A DNA stretch of 64,000 nt, from the NCBI GenBank assembly GCA_018389105.1, contig JACATO010000987.1:124001-188000 (forward strand). Reading direction: 5' to 3'. Position 1 is the first letter of the stretch, and every line of letters starts with the position of its first letter. Shown here one piece after another: positions 21,950 through 35,400 of the stretch. The stretch is from Nautilus pompilius (taxonomy: Eukaryota; Mollusca; Cephalopoda; Nautilida; Nautilidae). The position numbers and the translations under genes were made by a program. The notes beneath the pieces were generated by a model. That model had not been told where the DNA came from. It was given only the letters and a program-made list of their open reading frames with translations, and ran no database searches.

Positions 21950-22560
21950 TAAAAGCTTTGTTATCCGGCATCCGTGGGGGCCTGAGAGGTGCTGGTTAAT
22001 CAGCAGTTATACTTAACCAGTCAATCAGTCTTTCACCAGCACCTGCTATGGTTCAAGTAGGCGAACAGTGCTAGAGTAGGCCAGTTTCACTGGCCTTGTA
22101 TATTTGATTCGGTGACAAATCATGATCTGCAACTTTGAGAATAACTAGCAATGTTTTTGAGCAGCTTCGCGATCAGCAGACTTCTGTTCACCCGATACAT
22201 CAGGGCGTCTTATTCCATAATGCAGCTTAAAACGGGAAAGCCACATGGTCCAGTGAGTTCCATTTGCTTTTAACTTTTTCACTGAGCATAGACCAAGAGA
22301 TTGGGGGCACCACCCTCAGAATGTTTCAGTTCCAACCATTTGCACAGAACAGTATCAAGATGTACCATGCAGTTCCACAGATTTCTGTTCCCGAACTTGC
22401 ATAAAACCTCATTAACTTTTCTTTTTAACCATTCCTATTTTCATCCTTCACAAGTCTCTTATATCTATCTTCTGATTTATCGTTAGAAACACCTTCTTCC
22501 TCCCTTTACCTTCATTTTTTGATGGTTTATTTGATGCCATGTTTGACGTACAGAACAACC
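21950..22560 (-). mobile_element. Decayed pogo/Jerky-like DNA transposon fragment
   Basis: On the minus strand, a segment starting near 22540 reads MASNKPSK...KKVFLTINQKIDI, typical of the N-terminal HTH start of Tigger/Jerky transposases. Near 22110-22240, [20 protein letters not shown], then DLSPNQIY and SETGL, match the CENPB-type DNA-binding domain and the DETGL aspartate block (FKQRHGI...GE..SAD, LSPEQIYNADETGL). At the low end, 21950-22010 reads AAAGCTTTGTTATCCGGCATCC, then GGTGCTGGTTAATC, as in the terminal repeats of that group. Most of the catalytic domain is deleted and there are several stops. The other end was not found. Confidence 0.7.
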
Positions 22561-22798
22561 TTTTGCTATAAATAGACATAATGGCGGTCACAGGAGGACA
22601 ACCGATAGTGTCACCAATTACACCCAGTAAATGTTTGGCCCATGGAGCTTTTTTGCCTGTGCCAGATAGCATTGGTCTGGATGATGGTTATCAAAATAGT
22701 GATCTGTGTTGTGATATTCTTTTGAAATGCCAGATAAACAAGCTTTTTTACTGTATACAACAATCCAAAAAAAGAGAGAAAGGATTCAAAAATAAATA

Positions 22799-22804
22799 TT
22801 TATT
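22799..22804 (-). promoter_or_regulatory. Candidate polyadenylation signal of WDR59
   Basis: AATAAA on the minus strand lies about 530 bases after the WDR59 stop codon. It would give a 3'UTR ending near 22780, just before the pogo-like fragment. Confidence 0.4.
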
Positions 22805-23331
22805 TACAATTATTAACAAGAATCAAACGAAATCTTTTACATGAGAAAATTCTTCTCTCCAGTTGCTTCATAGGCCTTGCGTCAGTGATATCAGTCCACA
22901 GATCAATTAATTTTGGAAGTGGATAAAGGAAGCAAGCAGACACATGTACATCATTTTTCCCGTGGAGAAAGATGATTCCTGTATACAGACATAAGTATAG
23001 TAATTCTCAATCAGAAGTGAATAAGTTCGGTTAATCAAATTTCCAAACCTAGTGAAAATTATGTATAAATAAAGTAATCAGTGAAAATGTAGATCGTAGT
23101 TCCAACTATTGTGCATCATCGTTAATTGTTTTTTTTTTCTCAATATTTACTAGCCTGAGATTTGTTAGACTACTAGAAGAATCTTCAGAAGAAAGGATGT
23201 TTATCAGACTGAGATCAACAGCCAGACAGCATCAGCAAGTGTGAAAATACCTGCTTAGCTGTACTTCCATCTGCCAACCATAAATATCGTGTGTCTAAAC
23301 ACCAATGTTTTGGTTATAACTTAGTGTTCTT

Positions 23332-23468
23332 CTACATGAATCCCATAGGATTTTGGTCCAGACAGAGACAACCACAGCCACTCGGACACTGTTTGAAAAA
23401 GCGAAACCATTCAAGCATGTGCATCATGTGACCCCCATGGCCACAAGCAAGACAAAAATTTGCAACAC
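23332..23468 (-). CDS. WDR59: WDR59 last coding exon (C-terminal zinc module end)
   Basis: It encodes NFCLACGHGGHMMHMLEWFR, then QCPSGCGCLC and a TAG stop at 23334-23332. Cys and His spacing matches the C-terminal RING-like fold of WDR59, which in GATOR2 pairs with the RING-type ends of partner subunits. The acceptor is TCTTTTCAG. Confidence 0.95.
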
Positions 23469-26400
23469 CTGAAAAGACAAAACGAAAAAAAAGTAAACAA
23501 GACTGAATTGTCTTAACACCACATGAATTGGGTTTTAAAGTTTGCCAAGGTGCTTAAGCAGACACTTATCAAGACAAAAATTTGTGATAATAAAAAAATT
23601 TGATCCCGTCTAATGTTTTAAAACTGCATAAAATTGGATCCAGATTCTCTAACTGATCTTAAAACTTTACATTCCAATTCTCTTTTTTGCTCTTCTTCTA
23701 TAGAAATATTAGACATCATTTAATAATAACAGAATAAAATGTTCTAATCTTTCAAGATGGGGATATTTCAAATAGTAATTTCAGATAAATAAACGTTTTA
23801 AATGAAAAGAAAAAAAATATATTTTTGTGAACACAAATCTGATATTGTACTTAAGGACAACAGAACGGAGGTTGGGAAGATGCGAACAAGAACAAATGGG
23901 TGGAGAATTTAATCTGTGTTGAAATTAGTCATAAAATACAATTTTTATGTCTTAGACTTCAGCAGATCCCACTGGCTCAGTGTGCTATAGTTTACCAGGG
24001 GTCACATCAGTTACCAGAATCTAGACAATATTCTGGTATGCAAATTATAAAGATGCTCACAGACAAAGGGACCTGAAAATGATGGAAAAAAAGCATAGAT
24101 ATTCTGAATTTTAACTAAAAGGAACTATACCCTGTGATTGCCACTTATGCAACACAGATAGTAAAGAAAAACAAGTACAATTAACAAATCAAAAGCTCTT
24201 ACCTTTGACACCAATCTGGCAGACCGCACAGTGAAGTGCAATATTATGACACTGGTCACAGTGTGATGCTTTGGTGCAGCTCTTACAATAATGGCATCTC
24301 ACCAGCAGCTCTGAAAAGGGTGAAAATATTGTGTCAAAGACAAATCACTGTGTGAACTCATTCATCATCGTGAGGGGTACTGACAGATCTCTAAATTAGT
24401 ATTAATTTTTTTTTTGTAAAAGATAAATATTCTGTTCACAAAATCATTTTGTTTCTCCAGCCACCAGCCAAAGATGTGGGTTCTGATGCTGCCCTACCTC
24501 ATCACACACCTGGTTGGTGTTCCTGGTCCTGATTGTCCACAGAGTTACTAATGCATAAAAAGCAACTCCTTCATTTAAGGTTCAACCCATAGCTACAGAT
24601 ATCTAGAAAGCAGGATAAAACTTAAAAAGCTAATTGTTCAAGTACTATGTAAGTGACCTCAGGCATTAAAAAAATAATTTCTAAAACTTGTAATTTTTGT
24701 AAAATGTTTTATTCCTAAGTATCTATCTCATGATTAACTCTCTTTGCTTTCATAAATAGGAGATAACAGAGCTGACTGGCACAATATCTACCTGTATTTT
24801 CCAAAATATGGTATTTTAGGTATTTATTATTTTCTGGCAGCTGTCACTTCAGATTTGGAATGTATTCTGACCTGACCACAGCAGGTCAACTGCAGTTTCA
24901 CGTGATTTTCAAAATTTAAGGAAAACAACAAAATGGGAAGAATGTACAAAAACTCTCTGACATTACATTCAAGTATAATATCTTTAAAATAATTATTAAT
25001 TCTGTTGAATAGTTAAGAACATACAAGCTTATTATGGCAAAGATACAAATAAAAAATTGTGAACTCATTCATCTTTGGCTGAACATCATATCCCCTTTTC
25101 ATTAAAATACCAGGCTTGAGTGTTCCCTACAAGACCCCTCAAGTGGAGAGAGATGTTTAGCAGCAGCAACATTTAGTTCTCAAAAGCATTCAAACCACCC
25201 TAATTACTGAGAAACGGCTGTTAAGAGTATTTAATCTTAAAATTTTTTAGCAGCAAAATGCTGTTGCTGTGGAAGAGGACATGACCCCTGTACCCCTTTC
25301 TAATTAGGATGGAGGCTTACCTCCTGCAGGGCAGGGTTGCTCAATTAAGAATACCATATTTTTCAGGTTACAAGTCAAATAGGTCAATTTTCTGGTTTTC
25401 CAAGCCCTCATTCACATATAAGTCGAAGTGGTGGATAACATAAAAGCGAGAGATTTGGGGGGGGGGGAGAAATTTTAGGCAAAATAAATAAGCTTCAGTC
25501 CGTATGGAACACAGTTTGATATGATTTTTGCCTATCAAATATAAAGTTGGTCCATCTCACTTTGCATCCATGGTTTGCTTTTTCCAGTCCATCGTAATGA
25601 ATCCTTCGCTTTTTGCAAACTGTGAACAAATTTCTCACTAACGCCATACTGCCATATTTCCACCATTGCTTTCAGCAAAATTCACCACTTCCAGTTCTCA
25701 CACACATGTTCAATCATGCATAAATTTCCCAATGGTACTTAAGGGTCCCGTGTTCCTGGTATCATGATTTCATCCATGTATATACATATGTCAGAGTGGA
25801 GTATAAGTCAATGGTCAGGCCCTTGCAGGAAAAAGTATCGACTTATGCACTGAAAAATAGGGTACTTCTATCACTTACCTAAACCAGAGTTTGGTTCTGT
25901 ATCGAGGACCATATGCTTCACTATTTCAGCATGTTTGTTAAAATACTTCCACTTGTACAAGATTTCTGAATAGGATTTCTTGAACTGCTCGTACTGTCTC
26001 GCACAAGCTGGGTCTAGGAGACTGAAATAAAGGCGTCAATGACATAATGTGGAGAAAACTGGGAATTAATTCATTTTCTTATGTAAACATGGTTTTGACT
26101 GATGACTATAGTAGTATCCACCATATAGCAGGCAAAAAACAATTCCCATCTATTTACTTTTATGAATAAATCAAACAATAAATGGTATGTTATGATAATA
26201 CTAAAATAAACTGTAAAAATCATATTTAAAGGGATCACCAATCAATGTGAGTTAGGGATTTCAGGGCTAAAAACACTGCTGTTATGGTACATTCATGTTC
26301 TGGTTGAAGAGGACGAGCGGTCAGTATGATGACTGAATTTAATTTTTATATAATATTCAACAATTAAAAGGCAAAAAACAAGATGGACAGATAAGACTTT

Positions 26401-29400
26401 AAAAAAAAAGGGAGGGAAACAAGATAATCTAAATGGTGACAAGAAAGGATTTAAAATGAAGTTCCACTCTTAGAGTCACACATGATGGAATGAAACAAAG
26501 CATTCAAATTATTTTATCATTTCTGTAAAGTACGACTTAGGACATCTATTCTGTTTTCTTTTACTCTGTTCTGCTTCTATTGGAAATTTAGAATATAAAA
26601 CAGCAGCAAAAACTGTAATCATTACACAACAAAAACATTTCTTATCTGAACCTAGATGGATGTCAGAGTTTAAAACAGGTGAACCTGCTTCCTGTCTGAC
26701 GATAATTTAAGAAACCTTCCCAAGATGCATTGCAATGGCAGCTTGTAAATGTCTACACTTAGAAGCTGGTAAAATAGTTTCCCAGTCTTTAGAAAAGACC
26801 CATGGGAAGACAGTGGCCCCTTGTTCAATTCTTGGTTAAAGTTGGCTTGGGTTGGTGACCTCCTTGGCATGGCTTCTTTTTCTTTACCAGCTGATCGTGA
26901 GAGTTCCCTGCTGGGTCCTCATGGTGCAGCATAACACTCCACTCCCCATACCAGGGTAATCTCCCTTAGATAGACTTACAAATGAAAAAAAAAAAAAACA
27001 ACATTTTTAAATCCAAGGTTAACTCTTTCTGCTGTTTTCCTTATGGAAACGTTTATTATTTCTTTTTCTACAAACGTTCTACTTCATCTGCCACACTGAT
27101 CTCATCACCAGACTCTCAGAAGTAGTCACTGCAGTGTGGGAAAGTTTAAAAAATTATCAGCGAATTAAAAGCTACATTCAGACGGCAATCACATCCACAA
27201 ATATCAGGGGCAGCTGCTTAAAAGTTTAGGTTAATTTTAAAAGAAATGTAATCGGAAAAAACAAACAACAAAGATCTTACACGTCTGGAAAACTTTAATG
27301 TGAGAAAAACATGGGTGTTAACATCCACATTTTAGAGATTGTTGCTATTCCTTGATAGTACGTCTTAAAAGACTTTTAATGTTTGCTAAGGCAATAAAAC
27401 TAAAATTACAAGATGTGGTCAGTGACAGACTGCACTCAATAAGGATCGAGACTAAAATCTCATGGTAAATGTCGTTTGAATGGATCTTTGGATCGTCAGA
27501 TGATCCAGCGAGAGAGCAAAACTTCCACGATTTCATGAAGTTCCCCATCAGCTCTTCAAATAAACAGAAACCATTATTTCAGAATTAAAATCTACAGAAG
27601 CAAACTATTTAAGCCAGATTATAAATCTTTAAAAGTTTTATTATCTACTGGCTGCTGATTTTCAGGTAAACCTACCTACAGTTTTTCAGGTGCTGTTCCG
27701 AGTCAGTTTCTTTGACGTTTTTTGAGTTTTCAAACTTGTAGCCTTCATACGAATCAGACCAACTGTTGGAGCGACGGAGGTTTATAGCTTATGAAAAAGA
27801 ATTTTCAGACAGCTTTAAATAAGCAATTCATTTTAGCAGAATTCATTTTAAAGTAACAGTACATATGAATAGCAATAGCTTTTCCTTTTTTTTAAATCTG
27901 ACAAACCACCATCAAATAATATATTTCAACCAAAAAAAAAAAAATATGGGACTCAAAGGCATGTAACAGTTTGTCGTCAATCAATATCATGACACACATC
28001 TAGATCTATAAAGTTACAATAAGCACACAGAACAAGTTGACTAATGTGGGAGAGGACAAAAATCAATTATTGGCATTAGCGATGTTTGCTCATGGGTTCT
28101 TGGCTACACCGTAATTATATCTTTTTTCAAAATAATTTCCTGAGTAATTTTCTGAATTACAATTTTAATTTTGTCACCTGCTTATCAAAGAAATAGTAGA
28201 GTTCTCATGACAGTTAAATATCACAGTAATAATGCAAGAACTTCTACATTCTCTCTATCTCTCCCCACATCTCTAGACAGATGGTGTAGCGGTCTAATGG
28301 GTGCTCTACTGGATTGCCAAGGCTGAGGGCCCCAAGTCCAATTCCTGTGAGAAACAGGTCAGTTTGGCGTAACTCTCTGGCATGGTTTCTTCTAGCCACT
28401 CCAGTACCACACCCCCAACCATCCGAAAACAAAGCTCTCTATTAAACTAGGGACTTTCAATAGGTTCATAAGTTGGACTGCACGTATTGACCTTAGTTTC
28501 TGACGTCACACACCTCACTATTCCGCCTGACTGGTGTTCCGGGCCCATCTATAGTGGCGGCCAGGTGCAACACAACAGAGAATGTAGCAGTAGTACATCG
28601 CTAGGCATCCTTCGTACATGAGAATACCTTTGTTTGCTTTTGCAAAATCTCTTCCAAAGAGTGAAAAAAATAATTAATTAATTAGAATCACTACGTCTAC
28701 TTACCTAAGTCTGAATCATAAACAGATGCAATCAAATAAAAAAGAAATTTTTGTAAAAAATGCGAAATAAAGAAAGACAATCTTTTACTTTTAATCATAC
28801 AACAACAACAACGAGACTAAGGTAGCGGTGCTGAAACCACTGACATACCTGTAGAACAGAAACACAAACTGGAAATGGAAGCTCTGAACCATGCGAGGGT
28901 CTGCCGCATGCTGGTGGTCGGGTGTTATTAACAAAGACCCCACCCCGACTCAGAACTTCACTGGCACCTGCCTTGTTTTTAAAAACAGTCAACATTCATG
29001 CAAAAACCACTGGCCTAAAGATGAAGTGTTACAAACCCTGTGCCTTAGAAATGCGAGTTAATTTCAGGAGACGATGGCAAAATATATATATCAGAGTCCA
29101 TGCATAAGTATTGAGCATAAAATCCCCCGTGATTGGCCCAGGCAGCTGTCAGGGTCTTGTATATTCGATGCATGCTGCAGATAAGAGGAAAATGTCTTGC
29201 AATAATGAAATTTGTAACACTTGATCCTCAGCTAAACGTCAGCAATTCTTATAAGAGAAATTAGATTTAAAAAAAAAAGCTCATTTCTTACACATGCAAT
29301 ACAGAATGTATAACGTAGTAACTGATATATAAAAGTGTAATTAGAAAAGAAGTGGTTGGTGCATAGGCTATTTGCCTGAACGTACATCTGCCAATGTCCA

Positions 29401-32400
29401 CTAAATACACTTCATCAGGTACGGGAAATGTTTCCAGAGTCCGGTCTCCAACCTCCACTAAAGATTATAGCAGCAAAGGGAGGTGGCTAGTGATTTCAAA
29501 ATGTCATTCATTCCGAGTTTTCATTACTTGTCATGAAAAGCAGGAACAATTTCTTGGGAAGACAATTCTGCTGATCAATTATCCAAAAAAATAATTGAGT
29601 CATCATCAACACAGACAAATGCTATCCACTTGTACGGTAACAAATCTTTTTCTGAAATATCTGTCGGTCTGCCAATTTGATAGAGTTCTAATCACTTTCA
29701 ACACAATGCTCTTAACCCCTTGGGACCTCAACCCCACCTCCCACAAGAGCCACCAAAACAGACTTTTCTGTCTTTGAAAAACACATTACCATTCTGCATG
29801 TTGTTCTCCAGGAACTTCCTGCTCTTGCGGCCTTGAGTGTGTGTGTTTTTTTTGTTGTTGCTGGATTAAAAATAGTAGTTTAATCTACACAGCTCTCTCA
29901 GTATTTGAGTGATGAAAAATGTGCTAAGTTTATATACATACAAACATTCTTAAAGGGTTAATAACAATTTCGACCCTTTACACTGCGCAGTGTATTCACG
30001 GAACAATAGAAGCTGGTGTACAGTGATATCATGAAGAGTTAATTCTGCAGGAAAAAACAAACCGTTCATATTTGCATTCAGATCACAAAGAATCGTGACA
30101 TCTGAAATTTCACAGACAGCTCAGCTTCTTCAAGCTTAGAATTTCTAATTTTATAATAATAAATTTTCATTTATTTCAAAATTTGCATATGAAATTTTTT
30201 TTTCTGTTTACTTAGAAAACAGTTATTAATGGAATAAGATTCGGACATATCCCAGAAAGATTCATTAAGCATCCCAGTTGGGGCCCAAGCCCAGAATCAA
30301 TCTTAACAACAACATTTCTTCAAATGAAAGCACTAAAAACTAAATAAATAGATACACTATTTACATAATGTCAACTGTTTTTAAACAACATTATAAGCAG
30401 GAAAAGAAAATAGGGAAAGGTGTGCACAGGTACATATTTTATCTGAGTAACACTGGTAAGTAGACTTTCAGATTTAGCTGAGTTAAATAAAAACAAAGAG
30501 AGAGAGCAATCATTGCCTAAACAGCTACTTCATTAATATGCTGGTGTTTAAACATTCCTCTAAAAAAGTTGTTGCTCTAGGAAATTGAGGAGGATGGATG
30601 GTCTTTCATGGCTAAATCAAAGTGGAATAAATACAGGTGGCATTTTCACATCTGCTTAAAGCAGCAAATGTATTGCGTGAATGCAGAGAGAAATCATCCT
30701 TGTTGACAAGTCTTAGAATCAGTCTTACCTATGTATACCCATGTAATATTCTTTCAATATTATTTTCAATTTCAGAAAATTTCCTTTGAAATTTAAATAG
30801 ATAACGAAACATTTTGTAGGTGCGCCCATTGCTTTCTATTGCTTTTGATTGACTTTTCACAAATTTTAAATGCCACCTGATGTCTACATGGAAAACAGAA
30901 GGAAACAGTGACAAAATATGACTGCCCAAAAACAGATATAGCCACATAGATGCAAAAAAAAAGCTTTACCTTATTGGCAGTAAAGTAACATTAGGGGCTG
31001 GGTTCAGTGACTAATCGGTCAACAATGTGCCCTGCCAGCTTGACAAGACTGTTTTGTTTTTCCTCTGGTTATTCACCCAAAACTCCAACAAGAGATCTTT
31101 GGGAACTTTGCTCCCCCAACTAAAAACACTGTTGCAACTCTGCAGTTGGATAAATGAAACACCAACCTGGGATGCCATGCATTTACTTCTCTGCATGGTT
31201 GGGTACAAGCCTCTAAAGAGATGACAATGACAAGAGAGCTGGCATAGTCTTTCATCTCACCGAAGGTATTAACCTTGTTATTGTAGGTGAAGAAAAGATG
31301 TTACTAGGTTTCAATTTATGCACATCTTAAGTTGTTACAGGAAAATCATAACATAGAAAGATGTCTGCAATAATTCATTAACTTTTGTTTTAACTTTATT
31401 TTCATCAGCTTTTCTACAGCACATATGGATCCTAGATTAGCTTATATAGTCTAGTATTTTGCTAATAGATTACACTGATATGCAAAGTGTAAGTAAAATT
31501 GTCTTGTGAGCTACAGCTTTTATTGTGGTAACATTGGTAATATTAGCACACTATAAAGCTGTTATGAGTTGGTTTTTCCTTAATTGGTGATAATTTTTAT
31601 ATATAGCACTTACACTACTAATCTAATACATCTGCTGTAACTTTAAAATCATTTCTACATATACAGATGCATGCCCTTACACAAACTGGCATATAATCAC
31701 CCTTTTACTCATTGTACCTAATATAAGATTTTATTTAAGAACATACTGCAACTAAAACTATTTTAGATCTTTATTAAAGCAAAATTTTACTAGATGAGGT
31801 CTGATAAAAAAAGTTCCGAAACTGAATTTATTATGGTAATTCCATGGCACTATCTATTCACAGTCAGCTCTCTGCTTCTGTATTTGCAGTAATCATGAAC
31901 ACATGATCAAATTACCTCCATCTCAGAGCATGCTTCATTTTGATAAAAGGGAAGAAGAATAAAGGTCACCTGATGCCAAGTTTGCAGAATATTGCAGATA
32001 TATGTCAACTGGAATGTAGCGTTTGGCCAAAAATTGATACAGGAAGAGTGGTGCAACAACCACGTTTTGGATTTCCATGTTGCTGGCAATTGTCTACAAA
32101 CTGTTTCTTGTAGACATTGCAAAACAGTTTGGTAGAATGCTCGGTTCACTGTCTGACCTTCCGTGGGAAAACTCATGGTGCGCTAAACCTTCATAGTCAA
32201 AGGCAGCCTCCACTTTTAGTCTCACTTGTTTTGCTTTCTTTGGTCTGCGAGATGCTGGTGTCTTCTGCTGTGAAAACTTGCCTTTGGTTTCCAGATCATA
32301 ACTGTAAATGTAAACCCAAGTTTCATCACCTAATATTATATAACAATTACGGATTGTTTGCTACTTGGTTCTTGAAGATCTTGGCACACAAGACAACACT

Positions 32401-35400
32401 CTTTCTATACACCAGCGAGAGGGCACAAAAAGCAAACTGGGCAGAGGAGAGGTTCCAGTCATCCTCAAAGCTTCAGTGATAACTGACCTGACAAGCCTTA
32501 GAAAACGTTAACTTCTTCCTCAACTTCTCTGACAGCCATTCACCTGCTTGCGCAAATCAAATGATGAAAAGACTGGCTGAACTGTCCAAATGTGAGAGGT
32601 TTCTGCCCATTTAGAATGCGGATTGTCTTCAACAGACGGATGTGTCGCGAAAACTGCTGGTGCGTCTCGGTGGCTGTTTCCCCCCTCAACAAAGTGTGAT
32701 TCTTGCTCACTGCTGGCATGCCTGCCCGCTCTGCCTATAACGTGTGACCAGCAGGAACTGATGATGCAAACCTGCTTTAGCTGATGCAACAGCAGTACAA
32801 CTGGGGATGCATTTGGATATTACCTATCGAATTTAAACTATTGGTATTGGTACACTAAATTCTGGCAGGGAACATTTTGATCAAACCTCATATATAAGAA
32901 AATTACTGTATTCATTTACTAAATAATTAAATTAATCGCATATGAAAAGAAAGAATTAGTGGGTAGTTGAAAAAAAGAGAGGAGGGAGCAATAAAGCACT
33001 GGACCCTTACTAGCTGGGTACATCCATGGGTTTAAAATAATCACAAATTGCAAAGATAAACTAAACGGGAATCTAGGCAGACATTTGTTTTACTGTTATT
33101 ATCGGAATTATCACTAATAATAATACCATAAGCTGTTTAACAAGTTTAAAAAACCACAATAAAATAATAAACTGATCTTGTCAACTATTAAAAAAATTTA
33201 AATGGAAAATAAAAACATCATCGATCCTTATTGGGAGACTTGTTCACATTAAAGATTAAAGAGGCTGCGAACACATGCTAGTATTTGTTTCACCCGTCAA
33301 GCACAATAGCCATACTCGTTCAGATAGGTACCATGTGCATGAACACAAAGCTTATTCCATATTTACTGCTTTTATTTAGAAGACGGTGCAATCAAAAATT
33401 CAAATAATAAAAGCAACAATGGCAGCAACAAAACTAATCATGTGCCTGCACATAAAACTGTTAAAGCAGAAACCTACCTGGGTGGAGCAGTGCTGGGGTG
33501 GTGATGTTAGGATGCGAGCAGATCTTGTTAAGTAGCATGGGGGGAGCTACAGACTGGGTGAGTGGCTGCCAGCCATCTGTTTAGGAGAAAGTCGCTGGGT
33601 TATTCGTGTTACGTCACAAGCTGATATCAGTAAGCGAAAACGCAACCACTGCCTTAAAAGACAAAGGACTGTTGTCATAGCGATCAATGCATGGCACAGC
33701 TTCCATTTGTTAGATGTAGAAAACAACCCAAGCTGACTGCGGAAGTGGTGGCCGACTGCTGCCAGACGAACATGCTGCAAACGTGGCAGAGGCACAGACA
33801 GACACTGGGTGGCAAAGCTTAGAAATAAAGGCTCTCAGGGGCGGAAACAAACTCCAGAGATTCAATAACCACACACACACACACAAAGTAATGCAAGATG
33901 AATGAAGGTATTAATTCAGACAAAAGGATGTGTCACTCTTTAAGCACATTTTCAAGCTGAAAATCAATAAACCAAAGAAAGTGTCTCACCCCCAACCAAA
34001 GATTCTGTAGTCAGATGACGATAGAGAAAAGAAAAGAATTTACGAAAATATGCATAATTTATTCAGGCATTATGTTAGCATCACTGATGTTTCTCAAGAT
34101 TATGGCTGTAATATGGGTTCAGGGTAGCTAGTGGCGAGAGTTTATACCACCCTTAACTTCATGGGTATTCCCCCCCCCCCCAAGTACTTTTCACCACTAA
34201 GGGATTCTTACATTTGCCTCTTATCTGTCAAAGTTACGTCAGTGGCATCCGGCAGGAATCTTCCAAAAGAAGGGGTTTTCATTGTTATATGCATACAGTA
34301 TTGGAAATAATTATGGAAACAAAAAATAAATAAAGCGTAGGATTTAAACAACACGTGGCAGGATCACACGTCACGTGTGAAAACGAAATTCTCCGTAGTA
34401 CGGAAGCCTGGTGACATAGTACACTGTGAGTTGTTGTCATGAAAGCAAATAACAAAGTGCCGCCACACCTGCAGAAGAACTACAGACGCATAGGCAGTAA
34501 TATCATTGTAGCACATCCAACTTGACGATGACCCCCACGCATACAGCCAACATGGTTAAAAACTGTCTGGAATGTAGAGAGGCTGACCGAACACTCATAA
34601 AGATGCCATGGTTTGCACGAAGTCCTGATATGAACATCGTTGAGGTTATATGGGGTTATAAAGCTACTGAGAAAGTCAAACGACACCAGACACCTTGGAT
34701 GAATCGTGGAAAGTGCTACAGGATATTTGGAACATTTCATAGTCATACACTGACATCCTGTATGGGAGCAAGTAAACAAGGTGCCATGCCCTATATTAAG
34801 CAAAGAGGTCACATACCAAATACTGATGCATCATATTCATTTTGCTTTTGTACATATATTTTCTGTAATAATGCGTCTTTCTCTCTCAGTTGCTTATTTG
34901 TTCATATTCTGTGTTTTTCCATAATTATTTCCAACCAGGGAGAAATTAGAATTTCAGTTCTAGCATCTTTGACTGTATTATGGATTCAAACAGCTAATCC
35001 TACTTCCCCACCTCACAACTGCAAATTAAAAAATTGCACAAATAAGTGATTTTTACTCTCACCAACCAAGCATCAGCTAAAAATATAAACACATAAGATA
35101 ATTGACCGAACACTTATTAACCAGTTATCTTTTATTTCTCATAAAAGCCTACTTGCCCAAAGTGCTTACACATAAAATAAAAATATCTTTAAAGAATCTG
35201 CATTAATTTAATCTTCTTTCCAAATCTGTTAATCCACTATGTACACACACAAAAAAAAAAAAAGTGATTTTATCTCCATAATGCTTGGGCGAGTGTTAGC
35301 CCTGCCAATGTATACATCAGGAGGATCCTACTAGACCTCTTCTGTTTAGCCAGAAAAGAAAACAGACTTGCCTGGAGAAAACACCAGTGCTGAAGTGGAG

